Shown here: in pieces, positions 15,932-24,060 of the stretch | Layout: each line of letters opens with the position of its first letter | Numbering within the stretch: position 1 is the stretch's first letter | Assembly (NCBI RefSeq): GCF_043555865.1 | Contig: NZ_JBIGHY010000003.1 | Location: 1-64,000 of the forward strand | Direction: 5' to 3' | DNA from: Pelomonas dachongensis | GTDB taxonomy: Bacteria; Pseudomonadota; Gammaproteobacteria; Burkholderiales; Burkholderiaceae_C | Length of the DNA stretch: 64,000 bases | The notes under the pieces: model-generated | The model's input: only the letters and a program-made list of their open reading frames with translations | Told to the model about the DNA's origin: nothing | Databases searched by the model: none | Position numbers and translations under genes: made by a program

Positions 15932-18325
15932 ATGCGCTGGCCGGCCTGGCTGCACCTGAACCGCCTGCAAGGCCGCATCGTGGCCTTGTTTCTGGCCCTG
16001 CTGCTGGCCGTGCAGCTGGTCAGCTTCAGCGTCATCCGGGCCAGCATCACGCACAACGCGCAAGCCTCGCTGGCCGCCGATCTGCAGACCGGCGAGCGCG
16101 TGCTGCGCCGGCTGCTGGCCCAACAGTCCGGCAAGCTGCATGACGCCGCCGAGCTGCTGGCCAAGGACTACGGCTTTCGCGGCGCGGTGGGCCTGTCGCT
16201 GGCCGAGGCCGATGCGGTCGAGACCATCAAGGATGCGCTGGACAACCAGGGCGCCCGTATCGGCGCTTCGGTCGTCGCCTATTTCGACCAGCAGCTGACG
16301 CTCGTGGCCGCCACGCGGGACGGGGCGGCGGCCTTCGGCCCCGTGCTGCGGGATCTGTCCAGCCGCGGGGAAAGCACCGCGCTGGCCGTGCAGGGGCGGG
16401 AGGCCTACCAGTTGGTGGCCGTTCAGGTGCGCACGCCGGCACCAGTGGGTTGGGTCGTCATGGGCTTCGCGTTGAACCGCGAGGTGCTGGACGACCTCAA
16501 GGCCTTGTCCGACCTGGACAGCGTGTTGCTGCTGCAGCCGGCAGGCCGCCCGTGGCTGGACATCGTGGGCAACCTCAGCCCCGCATCCACGGCCGCGCTG
16601 AAGACCGACCTGGGCGCCGAGCCACCGGCCGATGGCGTGCTGGAGCTGGCCGGCGAGCGCATGCGCGCCCGTTTTGTCGCGCTGCCCGTGGGCGAGCAGC
16701 GGCTGGGCGTGCTGTTGCTGCGCTCGCTGGACGCCGCGCTGGCCCCGTACCGCCAGCTGCAGCTCATCCTGCTGGGGCTGACGCTGCTGGGCGTGGGCGT
16801 CTTCGCGCTGGTCAGCGTGCTGCTGGCGCGCGGCATCAGCGGGCCCATCACCAGCCTGTCGGCCTCGGCGCGCCGGCTGGAGGCGGGTGACTACGAAACC
16901 CCCGTCCCCGCGGCGTCGGATCTGGCCGAGGTGGGCGAGCTGGCGGTGGCGCTGGAGGGCATGCGCGAAGGCATCCGCCGCCGCGATGCGCTGGTCAACA
17001 ACCTGGCCTACGTGGATCCGTTGACGCAATTGCCCAACCGCGCGCGCTTCGCGCAGGTGCTGCAGCTGCACATGGACCGCACCCACACGCCGGCGGCCGT
17101 GCTGATGCTGGACCTGGACCGCTTCAAGCGCGTCAACGACGTGCAGGGCCACGACGTGGGCGACCGCCTGCTGCAGGCCGTGGCGCTGCGGCTGCAGCAA
17201 CTGTGCGAGCCCATGCAGTCGGTGCCGGCGCGACTGTCCGGCGACGAGTTTGCGCTGTTGCTGCCGCAGGCGGACGCGCGCACCGCCAGCGAGGTCGCGT
17301 TGGTCATCCTGAAGGACTTTGAACGCCCTCTTCAGATTGATGACGTGACCATCGACCTGGGCGCCGGCATCGGCATTGCGCTGTTTCCGGAGCATGGTCA
17401 GGAGGTCAACACGCTGCTGGGCCGCGCCGAACTGGCCATGTACGCGTCCAAGAGCCGCCAGTGCGGCAGCCTGATCTATCACGCGCAGCTGGACCCCGGC
17501 AGCCAGGTGTCGCTGTCACTGCTATCGGACCTGCGCCATGCCATCAAGCATGAAGAGTTGCGCCTGTACCTGCAACCAAAGATCGACCTGCAGTGGGGCC
17601 GCGTGGTGGGCGCCGAAGCACTGGTGCGCTGGCAGCATCCGACGCGCGGCCTGGTACCGCCGATGCAGTTCATCCCGTTCGTCGAGCAGACCAGTTTCAT
17701 ACGCAAGATCACCGCATGGGTGCTGGAGAGGGCAGCACAGTTCGCACGCGAGGCCCGCGATGCTGGCCTGAACCTGAGGCTGTCGGTCAACCTGTCCACG
17801 CGCGACCTGATGGACCAGGACCTGCCGGGCAAGATCGAGGCACTGCTGGCGCCGCTGCAGGTGCCGCCGGCGTCGCTGTGCCTGGAGATCACCGAGAGCG
17901 CCATCATGGACGACCCCGCGCGCGCGCTGTCCACACTGGAGCACCTGCACGCGATGGGTTTCAAGTTGTCCATCGACGACTTCGGCACCGGCTACTCGTC
18001 GCTGGCCTACCTGAAGCGGCTGCCGGTGGACGAGCTGAAGATCGACAAGAGCTTCGTCATGGCGATGGAGCGCGACCTGGACGATGCGCGCATCGTGCGC
18101 TCCACCATTGAGCTGGCGCACAACCTGGGCCTGAGCGTCGTCGCCGAAGGCGTGGAAACGGCCAAGGCCTGGGGCCTGCTGTCGCGCCTGGGCTGCGACG
18201 AGGGCCAGGGCTACTTCATCGCCAAGCCCATGCCGCAGGACGAGTTCATCCTGTGGGCGCGCAACTGGCAGCCGCCGGAGGCGGAGGCGCTGATGGCCGA
18301 GAGCGTGATGGCCAAACTCGGCTGA
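15932..18325 (+). CDS. Membrane c-di-GMP enzyme with GGDEF and EAL domains
   Basis: Inner-membrane protein of 797 residues. It has an N-terminal helix (about 18-38), a periplasmic sensor region of about 230 residues, a second helix (about 275-297), HAMP (about 298-350), GGDEF (about 355-520) and EAL (about 535-785). The GGDEF motif is SGDEF and the RxxD inhibitory site is absent, so cyclase activity may be weak. The EAL domain looks intact (AEALVRWQHP, LEITESAIMDD, DDFGTGYSSL, KIDKSF, EGVET), so hydrolysis of c-di-GMP is the more likely output. It follows the cupredoxin gene by 6 bases. Confidence 0.92.
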   Translation: MRWPAWLHLNRLQGRIVALFLALLLAVQLVSFSVIRASITHNAQASLAADLQTGERVLRRLLAQQSGKLHDAAELLAKDYGFRGAVGLSLAEADAVETIKDALDNQGARIGASVVAYFDQQLTLVAATRDGAAAFGPVLRDLSSRGESTALAVQGREAYQLVAVQVRTPAPVGWVVMGFALNREVLDDLKALSDLDSVLLLQPAGRPWLDIVGNLSPASTAALKTDLGAEPPADGVLELAGERMRARFVALPVGEQRLGVLLLRSLDAALAPYRQLQLILLGLTLLGVGVFALVSVLLARGISGPITSLSASARRLEAGDYETPVPAASDLAEVGELAVALEGMREGIRRRDALVNNLAYVDPLTQLPNRARFAQVLQLHMDRTHTPAAVLMLDLDRFKRVNDVQGHDVGDRLLQAVALRLQQLCEPMQSVPARLSGDEFALLLPQADARTASEVALVILKDFERPLQIDDVTIDLGAGIGIALFPEHGQEVNTLLGRAELAMYASKSRQCGSLIYHAQLDPGSQVSLSLLSDLRHAIKHEELRLYLQPKIDLQWGRVVGAEALVRWQHPTRGLVPPMQFIPFVEQTSFIRKITAWVLERAAQFAREARDAGLNLRLSVNLSTRDLMDQDLPGKIEALLAPLQVPPASLCLEITESAIMDDPARALSTLEHLHAMGFKLSIDDFGTGYSSLAYLKRLPVDELKIDKSFVMAMERDLDDARIVRSTIELAHNLGLSVVAEGVETAKAWGLLSRLGCDEGQGYFIAKPMPQDEFILWARNWQPPEAEALMAESVMAKLG

Positions 18326-18326
18326 G

Positions 18327-18378
18327 GTGCCCTCGCCCGACGGGCCGGCTTGGGGCGCGGCCCAGCGCTCGGCCCGCA
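18327..18378 (-). repeat. Dispersed GC-rich intergenic repeat, copy 4
   Basis: Reverse-oriented match to the core of copies 1 and 2: on the minus strand it reads gcgggccgagcgctggg, gccgcgccccaagccgg, cccg. It lies between the convergent EAL and pncC genes. Confidence 0.75.
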
Positions 18379-18396
18379 ATGCCAAATGCCGCTGCG

Positions 18397-18894
18397 TCAG
18401 TTGTCGCGGTCTTCGAGGGCTTCACACAGCGCGTTGAGCGCCGCCGTCACGGTCTGCACGCGCACCGCATGGCGATCACCGCCGAAGTTCTCGCGCCACA
18501 CCTGCGCCGGCCGGCCGGCGTGCACCAGCGCCAGCCACACTGTGCCCACCGGCTTAGCCTCGCTGCCGCCCGTGGGCCCGGCCACGCCGGTGACGGCCAG
18601 GGCCCAGTCGATGGGCGCATGCGCCAGCAGGCCGCGCGCCATGTGTTCCGCCACCTCGCCGCTGACGGCACCATGCAATGCGATGAGCCCCTTGGGCACG
18701 CCCAGCAGCTCGGCCTTGGCCTCGTTGCTGTAGCTGACGACGCCGCGCTCGAACCAGGCACTGGAGCCCGACAGGCTGGTGCACGCCGCGGCAATGAGGC
18801 CACCCGTGCAGCTCTCGGCCGTGCCCATGCGCTCGCGGCGGCGGATCAGCGCGACGGCGATGCGGTCGATCAGGGCGTCGGCGTCGGAAAACAT
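18397..18894 (-). CDS. pncC: Nicotinamide-nucleotide amidase (CinA C-terminal family)
   Basis: Cytoplasmic enzyme of 165 residues that deamidates nicotinamide mononucleotide, recycling a by-product of DNA ligase. The family block ERMGTAESCTGGLIAAACT holds the catalytic serine, followed by SYSNEAKAELLGV and AVTGVAGPTGGS. It has only the CinA C-terminal domain. It starts 4 bases after pgpA, making thiL-pgpA-pncC one operon. Confidence 0.93.
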   Translation of the reverse strand: MFSDADALIDRIAVALIRRRERMGTAESCTGGLIAAACTSLSGSSAWFERGVVSYSNEAKAELLGVPKGLIALHGAVSGEVAEHMARGLLAHAPIDWALAVTGVAGPTGGSEAKPVGTVWLALVHAGRPAQVWRENFGGDRHAVRVQTVTAALNALCEALEDRDN

Positions 18895-18898
18895 GGCA

Positions 18899-19426
18899 TC
18901 ACCCCATCAGGAAGCGGTACAGCGCGATGACGGCAAGCGTACAGCCGGCCGCGACGAAATCGTCGATCAGGATGCCCAGCCCCTGCCGCCAGCCGACGGC
19001 CACCCCGCGCTCGGCCTTGAAGAGCCGGTCGGCCCAGCCCACCGGCCCCGGCTTGGCCGCGTCGAAGAAGCGGAACAGGCCAAACGCAATGGCCTGGCCG
19101 ACGAACGACGCCGGCGCAATCAGCCACAGCACCACCCAGAACGCCAGCACCTCGTCCCAGACGATGGATCCCGGGTCCGGCGTTTTCATGTGCTGCGCAC
19201 AGCGCGTGCAGGCCCACCAGCCCACCACCGTGCCGATGCCGATCAGCAGCGCCCAGGCCGCATCGCTCATCCACGGCGACAGCACGGCGAACGCTGCCCA
19301 CGCCCACAACGTACCGACCGTGCCCGGCGCGCGCGGCGCCAAGCCGCTACCGAAGCCAAGCGCAATCCAGCGCGCCGGGTGCCGGGCCATGAAGGCCAGC
19401 GTCGGCCGGACCGGTGCGCCGGTCAT
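18899..19426 (-). CDS. pgpA: Phosphatidylglycerophosphatase A
   Basis: Inner-membrane phosphatase of 175 residues that removes the phosphate from phosphatidylglycerol phosphate in phospholipid synthesis. The signature GFGSGLAPRAPGTVGTL is at about residues 25-41; IVWDEVLAFW and IDDFVAAG carry the acidic residues. Several hydrophobic helices follow. The ATG overlaps the thiL stop (ATGA at 19423-19426). A longer upstream frame lies within thiL and is not used. Confidence 0.93.
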   Translation of the reverse strand: MTGAPVRPTLAFMARHPARWIALGFGSGLAPRAPGTVGTLWAWAAFAVLSPWMSDAAWALLIGIGTVVGWWACTRCAQHMKTPDPGSIVWDEVLAFWVVLWLIAPASFVGQAIAFGLFRFFDAAKPGPVGWADRLFKAERGVAVGWRQGLGILIDDFVAAGCTLAVIALYRFLMG

Positions 19427-20361
19427 GCCGCAAAATGGTCGAAGCTGCGCAGGCCATGCGCGACCGCCGTGCCTCGCGCGTCGACCACGCGCAGCCCCGG
19501 GTCGGCCTCGATGACGCCGATGCGCGTCAGCGCCACGCCCACGTCCGGCAACGCGGCACCGCGCGGCGCCGTGAAGACCAGTTCGTAGTCGTCGCCGCCC
19601 GCCAACCCGCATTCACGCTGCAGCGCCTGCGGTTGCGCGGCCAGCACGGCGCTGCGCGGCAGCGCGTCCACCTCCACACGGGCGCCCACGCCCGACGCCG
19701 ACAGGATGTGCCCCAGATCGCCCAGCAAACCGTCGGAGACGTCGACCGCCGCCGTCGCGATGCCACGCAACGCCTGGCCCAGCGCGACGCGCGGCGTCGG
19801 GCATTCCATCGCGGCGCGCACCACCTCAAAGCCATCGCCCGCCAGCGCCACCGTGCCGCGGAAAACTTCCAGCGCGAGCCGCGCATCGCCCAGCCGGCCC
19901 GACACCCAGATCTCGTCGCCCACGCGCGCACCGCTGCGCAGCAAGGCCTGCCCCGGCGGCGCTTCGCCGAAGACGGTGATGCAGATGTTCAGCGGGCCCT
20001 GCGTCGTGTCGCCGCCGATCAGCGGGCAGCCGTGCGCATCGGCCAGCGCCAGCAGCCCGCGCGAGAAGCCGGCCAGCCAGGCCTCGTCCGCGCGCGGCAG
20101 CGCCAGCGCCAACGTGAAGCCGCGCGGTGTCGCGCCACACGCCGCCAGATCGCTGAGATTGACAGCCAGCGCCTTGTGGCCCAGCCGTGCCGCATCGACC
20201 GTGGACAGGAAGTGCCGGCCCTCCACCAGCATGTCGCTGGAGACCAGCCAGCGCGCGCCGGGCGTCGGCACCAGCACGGCGCAGTCGTCGCCCACGCCCA
20301 CCTCGACGCCGGCCACGGCGGGGCGCTGGAAGTAGCGCCTGATCAGATCGAATTCACCCAT
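19423..20361 (-). CDS. thiL: Thiamine-monophosphate kinase
   Basis: Phosphorylates thiamine monophosphate to the diphosphate cofactor; 312 residues. The start MGEFDLIRRYF at 20361 matches the family; upstream codons to 20460 overlap the divergent maeB leader and were rejected. Conserved blocks are GDDCAVL, SDMLVEGRHF, AVNLSDLAACGA, GGDTTQG and TAAVDVSDGLLGDLGHI. It is first in a minus-strand operon with pgpA and pncC. Confidence 0.95.
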   Translation of the reverse strand: MGEFDLIRRYFQRPAVAGVEVGVGDDCAVLVPTPGARWLVSSDMLVEGRHFLSTVDAARLGHKALAVNLSDLAACGATPRGFTLALALPRADEAWLAGFSRGLLALADAHGCPLIGGDTTQGPLNICITVFGEAPPGQALLRSGARVGDEIWVSGRLGDARLALEVFRGTVALAGDGFEVVRAAMECPTPRVALGQALRGIATAAVDVSDGLLGDLGHILSASGVGARVEVDALPRSAVLAAQPQALQRECGLAGGDDYELVFTAPRGAALPDVGVALTRIGVIEADPGLRVVDARGTAVAHGLRSFDHFAA

Positions 20362-20458
20362 GGAAGGTATTCTCGATGCGCATGACCGGGGGACAGCTTT
20401 GACAGCTTGCGGTGGCATGATTCCCACCCCGCCGGCCGGCCTTAGCTTGTTCCACGTC

Positions 20459-22756
20459 ATGAAGAGCCCCGAAGAAAAACGCGCCCAACTCCGCCAGGCC
20501 GCTCTCGAATATCACGAGTTCCCGACGCCCGGCAAGATCGCCATCGCGGCGACCAAGTCACTGGTCAACCAGCGCGACCTGGCGCTGGCCTACTCGCCCG
20601 GCGTGGCTGCGGCTTGCGAGGAGATCGTCGCCGACCCGGCCAACGCGTTCCGCTACACGTCGCGCGGCAACCTTGTCGCCGTGGTCTCCAATGGCACGGC
20701 CGTGCTGGGCCTGGGCAACATCGGCCCACTGGCCTCCAAGCCGGTCATGGAAGGCAAGGGCGTGCTGTTCAAGAAGTTCGCCGGCATCGACGTCTTCGAC
20801 CTCGAAGTCGATCAGAACGATCTGGACAAGCTGGTCGACTGCATCGCCGCGCTGGAGCCCACCTTCGGCGGCATCAACCTCGAAGACATCAAGGCGCCGG
20901 ACTGCTTCTACGTCGAGCGCGAGTTGCGCAAGCGCATGAAGATCCCCGTCTTTCACGACGACCAGCACGGCACGGCCATCGTCGTGGGCGCGGCCTTCCT
21001 GAATGGCCTGAAAGTGGTCGGCAAGAGCATCACCGACGTCAAGCTGGTCACTTCGGGCGCCGGTGCCGCCGCACTCGCTTGCCTGGGCCTGCTGGTCAAG
21101 CTCGGCCTGCCGCGCGAGAACATCTTCGTGACCGACCTGGCAGGCGTCGTCTACGAAGGCCGCACCGAGCTGATGGACCCGGACAAGGCCGAGTACGCCC
21201 AGCAGACCGACGCGCGCACACTGCGCGAAGTCATTCAGGGCGCCGACGTGTTCCTGGGCCTGTCCGCCGGCGGCGTGCTGAAGGCCGACATGGTCGCGAC
21301 GATGGCCGCCAAGCCGCTGATCTTCGCGCTGGCCAACCCGACGCCAGAGATCCTGCCGGAAGAGGTGCAGGCGGTGCGCAGCGACGCCATCATGGCCACC
21401 GGCCGCACGGACTACCCGAACCAGGTCAACAACGTCCTGTGCTTCCCGTACATCTTCCGCGGCGCGCTGGACTCGGGCGCGACGACGATCAACGTCGAGA
21501 TGGAGATCGCCGCTGTCCACGCCATTGCAGATCTGGCGCAGGCTGAACTGAGCGAAGTGGTCGCCGCCGCCTACGTCGGCGCGACGCTGAGCTTCGGTCC
21601 CGAGTACCTGATCCCCAAGCCCTTCGACCCGCGGCTGATGATGCGCATCGCGCCCGCCGTGGCCAAGGCCGCCGAGGACTCCGGCGTCGCCGCGCGGCCC
21701 ATCCAGGACTGGGACGCCTACCGCGAGAAGCTGCAGAGCTTCGTCTACGCGTCGGGCAACACGATGAAGCCGATCTTCTCTGCGGCCAAGCGGGCGCCGA
21801 ACAAGCGCATCGCCTACGCCGAGGGCGAGGAGGAACGCGTGCTGCGCGCGGCGCAGGTCGTGGTCGACGAGAACCTGGCCCGCCCGACACTGGTAGGCCG
21901 CCCGGCCGTCATCGCCGAACGCTGTGAGCGCTTTGGCCTGCGCCTGCAGCAGGGCCGCGACTATGACGTCGTCAACGTCGAGCACGACGACCGCTACCGC
22001 GACTACTGGCAGACCTACCTGCGCATGACCGAGCGCAAGGGCGTCACTCAGCAGCTCGCCAAGATCGAGATGCGCCGCCGCCTGACGCTGATCAGCGCGA
22101 TGCTGCTGCACAAGGGCGAGGTCGACGGCATGCTGTGCGGCACCTGGGGCACCACGGCCACGCACCTGGCCTATATCGACCAGGTCATCGGCAAGCGCGC
22201 CGGCGTCAAGACCTACGCCTGCATGAACGGCCTGATCCTGCCCGGCCGCCAGGTCATGCTCGTCGACACCCACGTCAACTACGACCCCGACGCCGAGCAG
22301 CTCGCCGAGATCACCATCATGGCCGCGCAGGAGATGTGCCGCTTCGGCCTGACGCCGAAGGCCGCGCTGCTGTCGCACAGCAACTTCGGCACCAGCGACA
22401 AACCCTCGGCCGTGAAGATGCGCGACACGCTGGCGCTGCTGCAGCAACTGGCGCCGTGGCTGGAGGTGGACGGCGAGATGCACGGCGACACCGCGCTGGA
22501 CGCCGGCTACCGCAAGCAGCTGATGCCGCACAGCCCGCTGACCGGCGAGGCGAACCTGCTGGTGCTGCCCAACATCGATGCCGCCAACATCTCCTACAAC
22601 CTGCTGAAAACGGCGGCCGGCGGCGGCATCGCTATCGGCCCGGTGCTGCTGGGCGCCGCCAAGCCGGTGCATGTGCTGACGCCGTCTGCCACGGTGCGGC
22701 GCATCGTCAACATGACCGCCCTGACCGTCGCCGACGCCAACGCGGCACGCCCCTGA
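20459..22756 (+). CDS. maeB: NADP-dependent malic enzyme with phosphotransacetylase-like domain
   Basis: Large malic enzyme of 765 residues converting malate to pyruvate and CO2 with NADPH. Residues 1-420 hold the malic domain (FPTPGKIAI, YSPGVAAACEEI, VFHDDQHGTAIV, the dinucleotide region TSGAGAAALACLGLL). Residues 430-765 resemble phosphotransacetylase (FSAAKRAPNKRIAYAEGEE, LSHSNFGTSDKPSAVKM, GEANLLVLPNIDAANISYNLLK), which in MaeB is regulatory. The start MKSPEEKRAQ is the family start; the frame opens earlier at 20360 but that part is the divergent promoter. Confidence 0.95.
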   Translation: MKSPEEKRAQLRQAALEYHEFPTPGKIAIAATKSLVNQRDLALAYSPGVAAACEEIVADPANAFRYTSRGNLVAVVSNGTAVLGLGNIGPLASKPVMEGKGVLFKKFAGIDVFDLEVDQNDLDKLVDCIAALEPTFGGINLEDIKAPDCFYVERELRKRMKIPVFHDDQHGTAIVVGAAFLNGLKVVGKSITDVKLVTSGAGAAALACLGLLVKLGLPRENIFVTDLAGVVYEGRTELMDPDKAEYAQQTDARTLREVIQGADVFLGLSAGGVLKADMVATMAAKPLIFALANPTPEILPEEVQAVRSDAIMATGRTDYPNQVNNVLCFPYIFRGALDSGATTINVEMEIAAVHAIADLAQAELSEVVAAAYVGATLSFGPEYLIPKPFDPRLMMRIAPAVAKAAEDSGVAARPIQDWDAYREKLQSFVYASGNTMKPIFSAAKRAPNKRIAYAEGEEERVLRAAQVVVDENLARPTLVGRPAVIAERCERFGLRLQQGRDYDVVNVEHDDRYRDYWQTYLRMTERKGVTQQLAKIEMRRRLTLISAMLLHKGEVDGMLCGTWGTTATHLAYIDQVIGKRAGVKTYACMNGLILPGRQVMLVDTHVNYDPDAEQLAEITIMAAQEMCRFGLTPKAALLSHSNFGTSDKPSAVKMRDTLALLQQLAPWLEVDGEMHGDTALDAGYRKQLMPHSPLTGEANLLVLPNIDAANISYNLLKTAAGGGIAIGPVLLGAAKPVHVLTPSATVRRIVNMTALTVADANAARP

Positions 22757-22859
22757 GCCACGGGAAAGCGCCCCGACCCTCCCAATTGACAGAAGTTTGC
22801 AGTCGGAAAAGCGTGTCACAACGCCGACACGACTCAATTGAATCAAGCACTTAACGAGG

Positions 22860-22877
22860 TGTGAGCGCAGGCTCACA
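22860..22877. promoter_or_regulatory. Inverted repeat upstream of the barnase-like gene
   Basis: tgtgagc (22860-22866) and gctcaca (22871-22877) form a perfect 7-bp inverted repeat 35 bases before the -35 box of the next gene. It could be an operator or the end of the maeB transcript; it lacks a T run. Confidence 0.35.
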
Positions 22878-22912
22878 TACCCCCACTCGCGCCTTCACCA
22901 CTGAGGGCTGGC

Positions 22913-22941
22913 TTGAGCTTTCGGGGCCGCTTCGGTACCAT
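22913..22941 (+). promoter_or_regulatory. Sigma-70-type promoter of the barnase/barstar unit
   Basis: TTGAGC (22913-22918) and TACCAT (22936-22941) with exactly 17 bases between them, 26 bases before the GTG start. Confidence 0.6.
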
Positions 22942-22967
22942 GTTGGTTTCGAATTCAGGGTAAACCC

Positions 22968-23390
22968 GTGTTCTTGCTCCCGTGGTTGAGGCGTTCCGGC
23001 GCCTTGGCGGCCACCACCGCCCTGCTGATTTCCGGCTTTGCCGGCAGCGTGCAGGCCAAGGAAGCAGCACCCGGCACCGTGCCTGCTCTGGCTGACATCA
23101 GCTTGAGCGCGCTGCCCGTCCAGGCCCAGGAAACGTACCGCCTCGTCCACGCGGGCGGCCCGTTTCCTTACAGCAAGGACGGCACGGTGTTCGGCAATCG
23201 CGAACGGCTGCTGCCCCGCAAGGCGCGCGGCTTCTATCGCGAATACACGGTCAAGACCCCTGGCGCGCGCAACCGCGGCGCCCGCCGCCTCGTTTGTGGC
23301 GGCGAGCCGCCCCGCGCGCCCGAGGTCTGCTACTACACCGCCGATCACTACGCCAGCTTCCAGCGCATCCGCGCGGCAGCGGCGCGGTGA
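22968..23390 (+). CDS. Secreted barnase-type ribonuclease
   Basis: Exported guanyl-specific RNase of the barnase/RNase N1 family, 140 residues, GTG start at 22968. A signal peptide (LAATTALLISGFAGSVQA) is cleaved near residue 30. The mature part has the family features: GGPFPYSKDGTVFGNRE, the catalytic glutamate in YREYTVKTPGARNRGARR with the arginines after it, and the catalytic histidine in TADHYASFQRI. A barstar inhibitor gene follows 56 bases later, which protects the cell from enzyme retained in the cytoplasm. The role (nutrient scavenging, competition) is unknown. Confidence 0.9.
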   Translation: MFLLPWLRRSGALAATTALLISGFAGSVQAKEAAPGTVPALADISLSALPVQAQETYRLVHAGGPFPYSKDGTVFGNRERLLPRKARGFYREYTVKTPGARNRGARRLVCGGEPPRAPEVCYYTADHYASFQRIRAAAAR

Positions 23391-23446
23391 AGAGCGAGCG
23401 AAGACGAGTTTTGGCAGTTTTGTGACTTGAAAGGAGGAACGCGACC

Positions 23447-23842
23447 ATGCTTTTGCAGACCGTCCGTCCCAATATCGTGCAGGCCATTCGGGCCTACCGG
23501 GTCGAGGACTTGATGCAGGCCGCCCACGAAGCGGGCCAGCATTTCCTGTACGCCAACCTGTCGGAGGCGCAGTCCAAGCAGGACGTCCTCGACGGCATCG
23601 CGCAGGCCTTCCTCTTCCCCGCCCACTTCGGCAAGAACCTGGACGCGCTGCATGACTGCATGACCGACCTCGTGCACAAGGCCGGCAGCCAGCCGGGCTT
23701 CGTCGTCGTGCTGGAACAGCTGCCGGACAACGTGCGTTTCGACCGGGAGGCCCGCGAGCAGCTGCTCGATGTCTTCCGCGACACGGCCGACTACTGGGCG
23801 GACAGGAAGGTCGCCTTCCGCTGTTTCTATTCTTTTCAGTAG
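23447..23842 (+). CDS. Barstar-family ribonuclease inhibitor
   Basis: Cytoplasmic inhibitor of 131 residues. The core HFGKNLDALHDCMTDL is the barstar signature that covers the RNase active site, preceded by FLYANLSEAQSKQDVLDGIAQAF. A strong AAAGGAGG stands at 23430-23437, 9 bases before the ATG. It is about 40 residues longer than classical barstar, mostly at the N-terminus. It lies immediately downstream of the cognate-looking RNase and ends at the first arm of a hairpin. Confidence 0.92.
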   Translation: MLLQTVRPNIVQAIRAYRVEDLMQAAHEAGQHFLYANLSEAQSKQDVLDGIAQAFLFPAHFGKNLDALHDCMTDLVHKAGSQPGFVVVLEQLPDNVRFDREAREQLLDVFRDTADYWADRKVAFRCFYSFQ

Positions 23843-23877
23843 CCCGCTCCCAAGAAAACGGGTCATGGGAGCGGGCT
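23841..23877 (+). promoter_or_regulatory. 12-bp stem-loop after the barstar stop codon
   Basis: agcccgctccca (23841-23852) pairs perfectly with tgggagcgggct (23866-23877) around a 13-base loop. There is no T run on either strand, so it is not a standard terminator. It could protect the mRNA end, or attenuate between barstar and the small ORF that follows. Confidence 0.55.
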
Positions 23878-23892
23878 GCTGAGGTGGCCCCG

Positions 23893-24009
23893 GTGATTGA
23901 AAAGCCTGCCAAGACGGCGAAGACGACGATTGGCAACCCCAACTTCGGCGTGAACATGCCGATGATGTGCAGCGCCTTCGACACGTCCATGTGGCTGAGC
24001 GCAGCCTGA
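23893..24009 (+). CDS. Possible 38-residue protein after barstar (uncertain)
   Basis: A GTG at 23893, with GAGG 7 bases before it, opens a 38-codon frame ending TGA at 24007-24009. The product begins MIEKPAKTAKTTIGNPNFG and ends SMWLSAA; GC at third positions is about 87 percent. It sits between a hairpin and a strong plus-strand terminator (24035-24060), so it lies inside the transcript of the RNase/barstar unit. I recognise no family. It may be untranslated 3' sequence. An opposite-strand reading from 23990 gives a hydrophobic stretch but has no ribosome site and no early stop. Confidence 0.3.
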   Translation: MIEKPAKTAKTTIGNPNFGVNMPMMCSAFDTSMWLSAA

Positions 24010-24034
24010 CGGCGTCGCGCGCACCACGATGAAG

Positions 24035-24060
24035 AACGGGACCCTCGGGTCCCGTTTTTT
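24035..24060 (+). terminator. Intrinsic terminator of the RNase/barstar transcript
   Basis: AACGGGACCC (24035-24044) pairs with GGGTCCCGTT (24047-24056) and continues into six Ts (24055-24060). The T run is on the plus strand, so it ends rightward transcription coming from the barstar side; the rsmA stop codon overlaps its end. Confidence 0.85.

Noticed and set aside
20558..22876. Minus-strand frame of over 770 codons opposite maeB
   Set aside because: Typical antisense frame of a GC-rich gene; no ribosome site and no family resemblance.
22968..23842. RNase/inhibitor pair as a toxin-antitoxin or phage-defence module
   Set aside because: The RNase has a secretion signal and the pair matches barnase/barstar, so a secreted enzyme with self-protection is the simpler reading.
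22851..23990. Minus-strand frame with a hydrophobic start (MDVSKALHIIGMFTPKLG) across the barstar region
   Set aside because: No ribosome site, it crosses a hairpin and overlaps the whole barstar and RNase genes, and the local terminator points to plus-strand transcription. Kept only as the alternative to the 38-codon frame.
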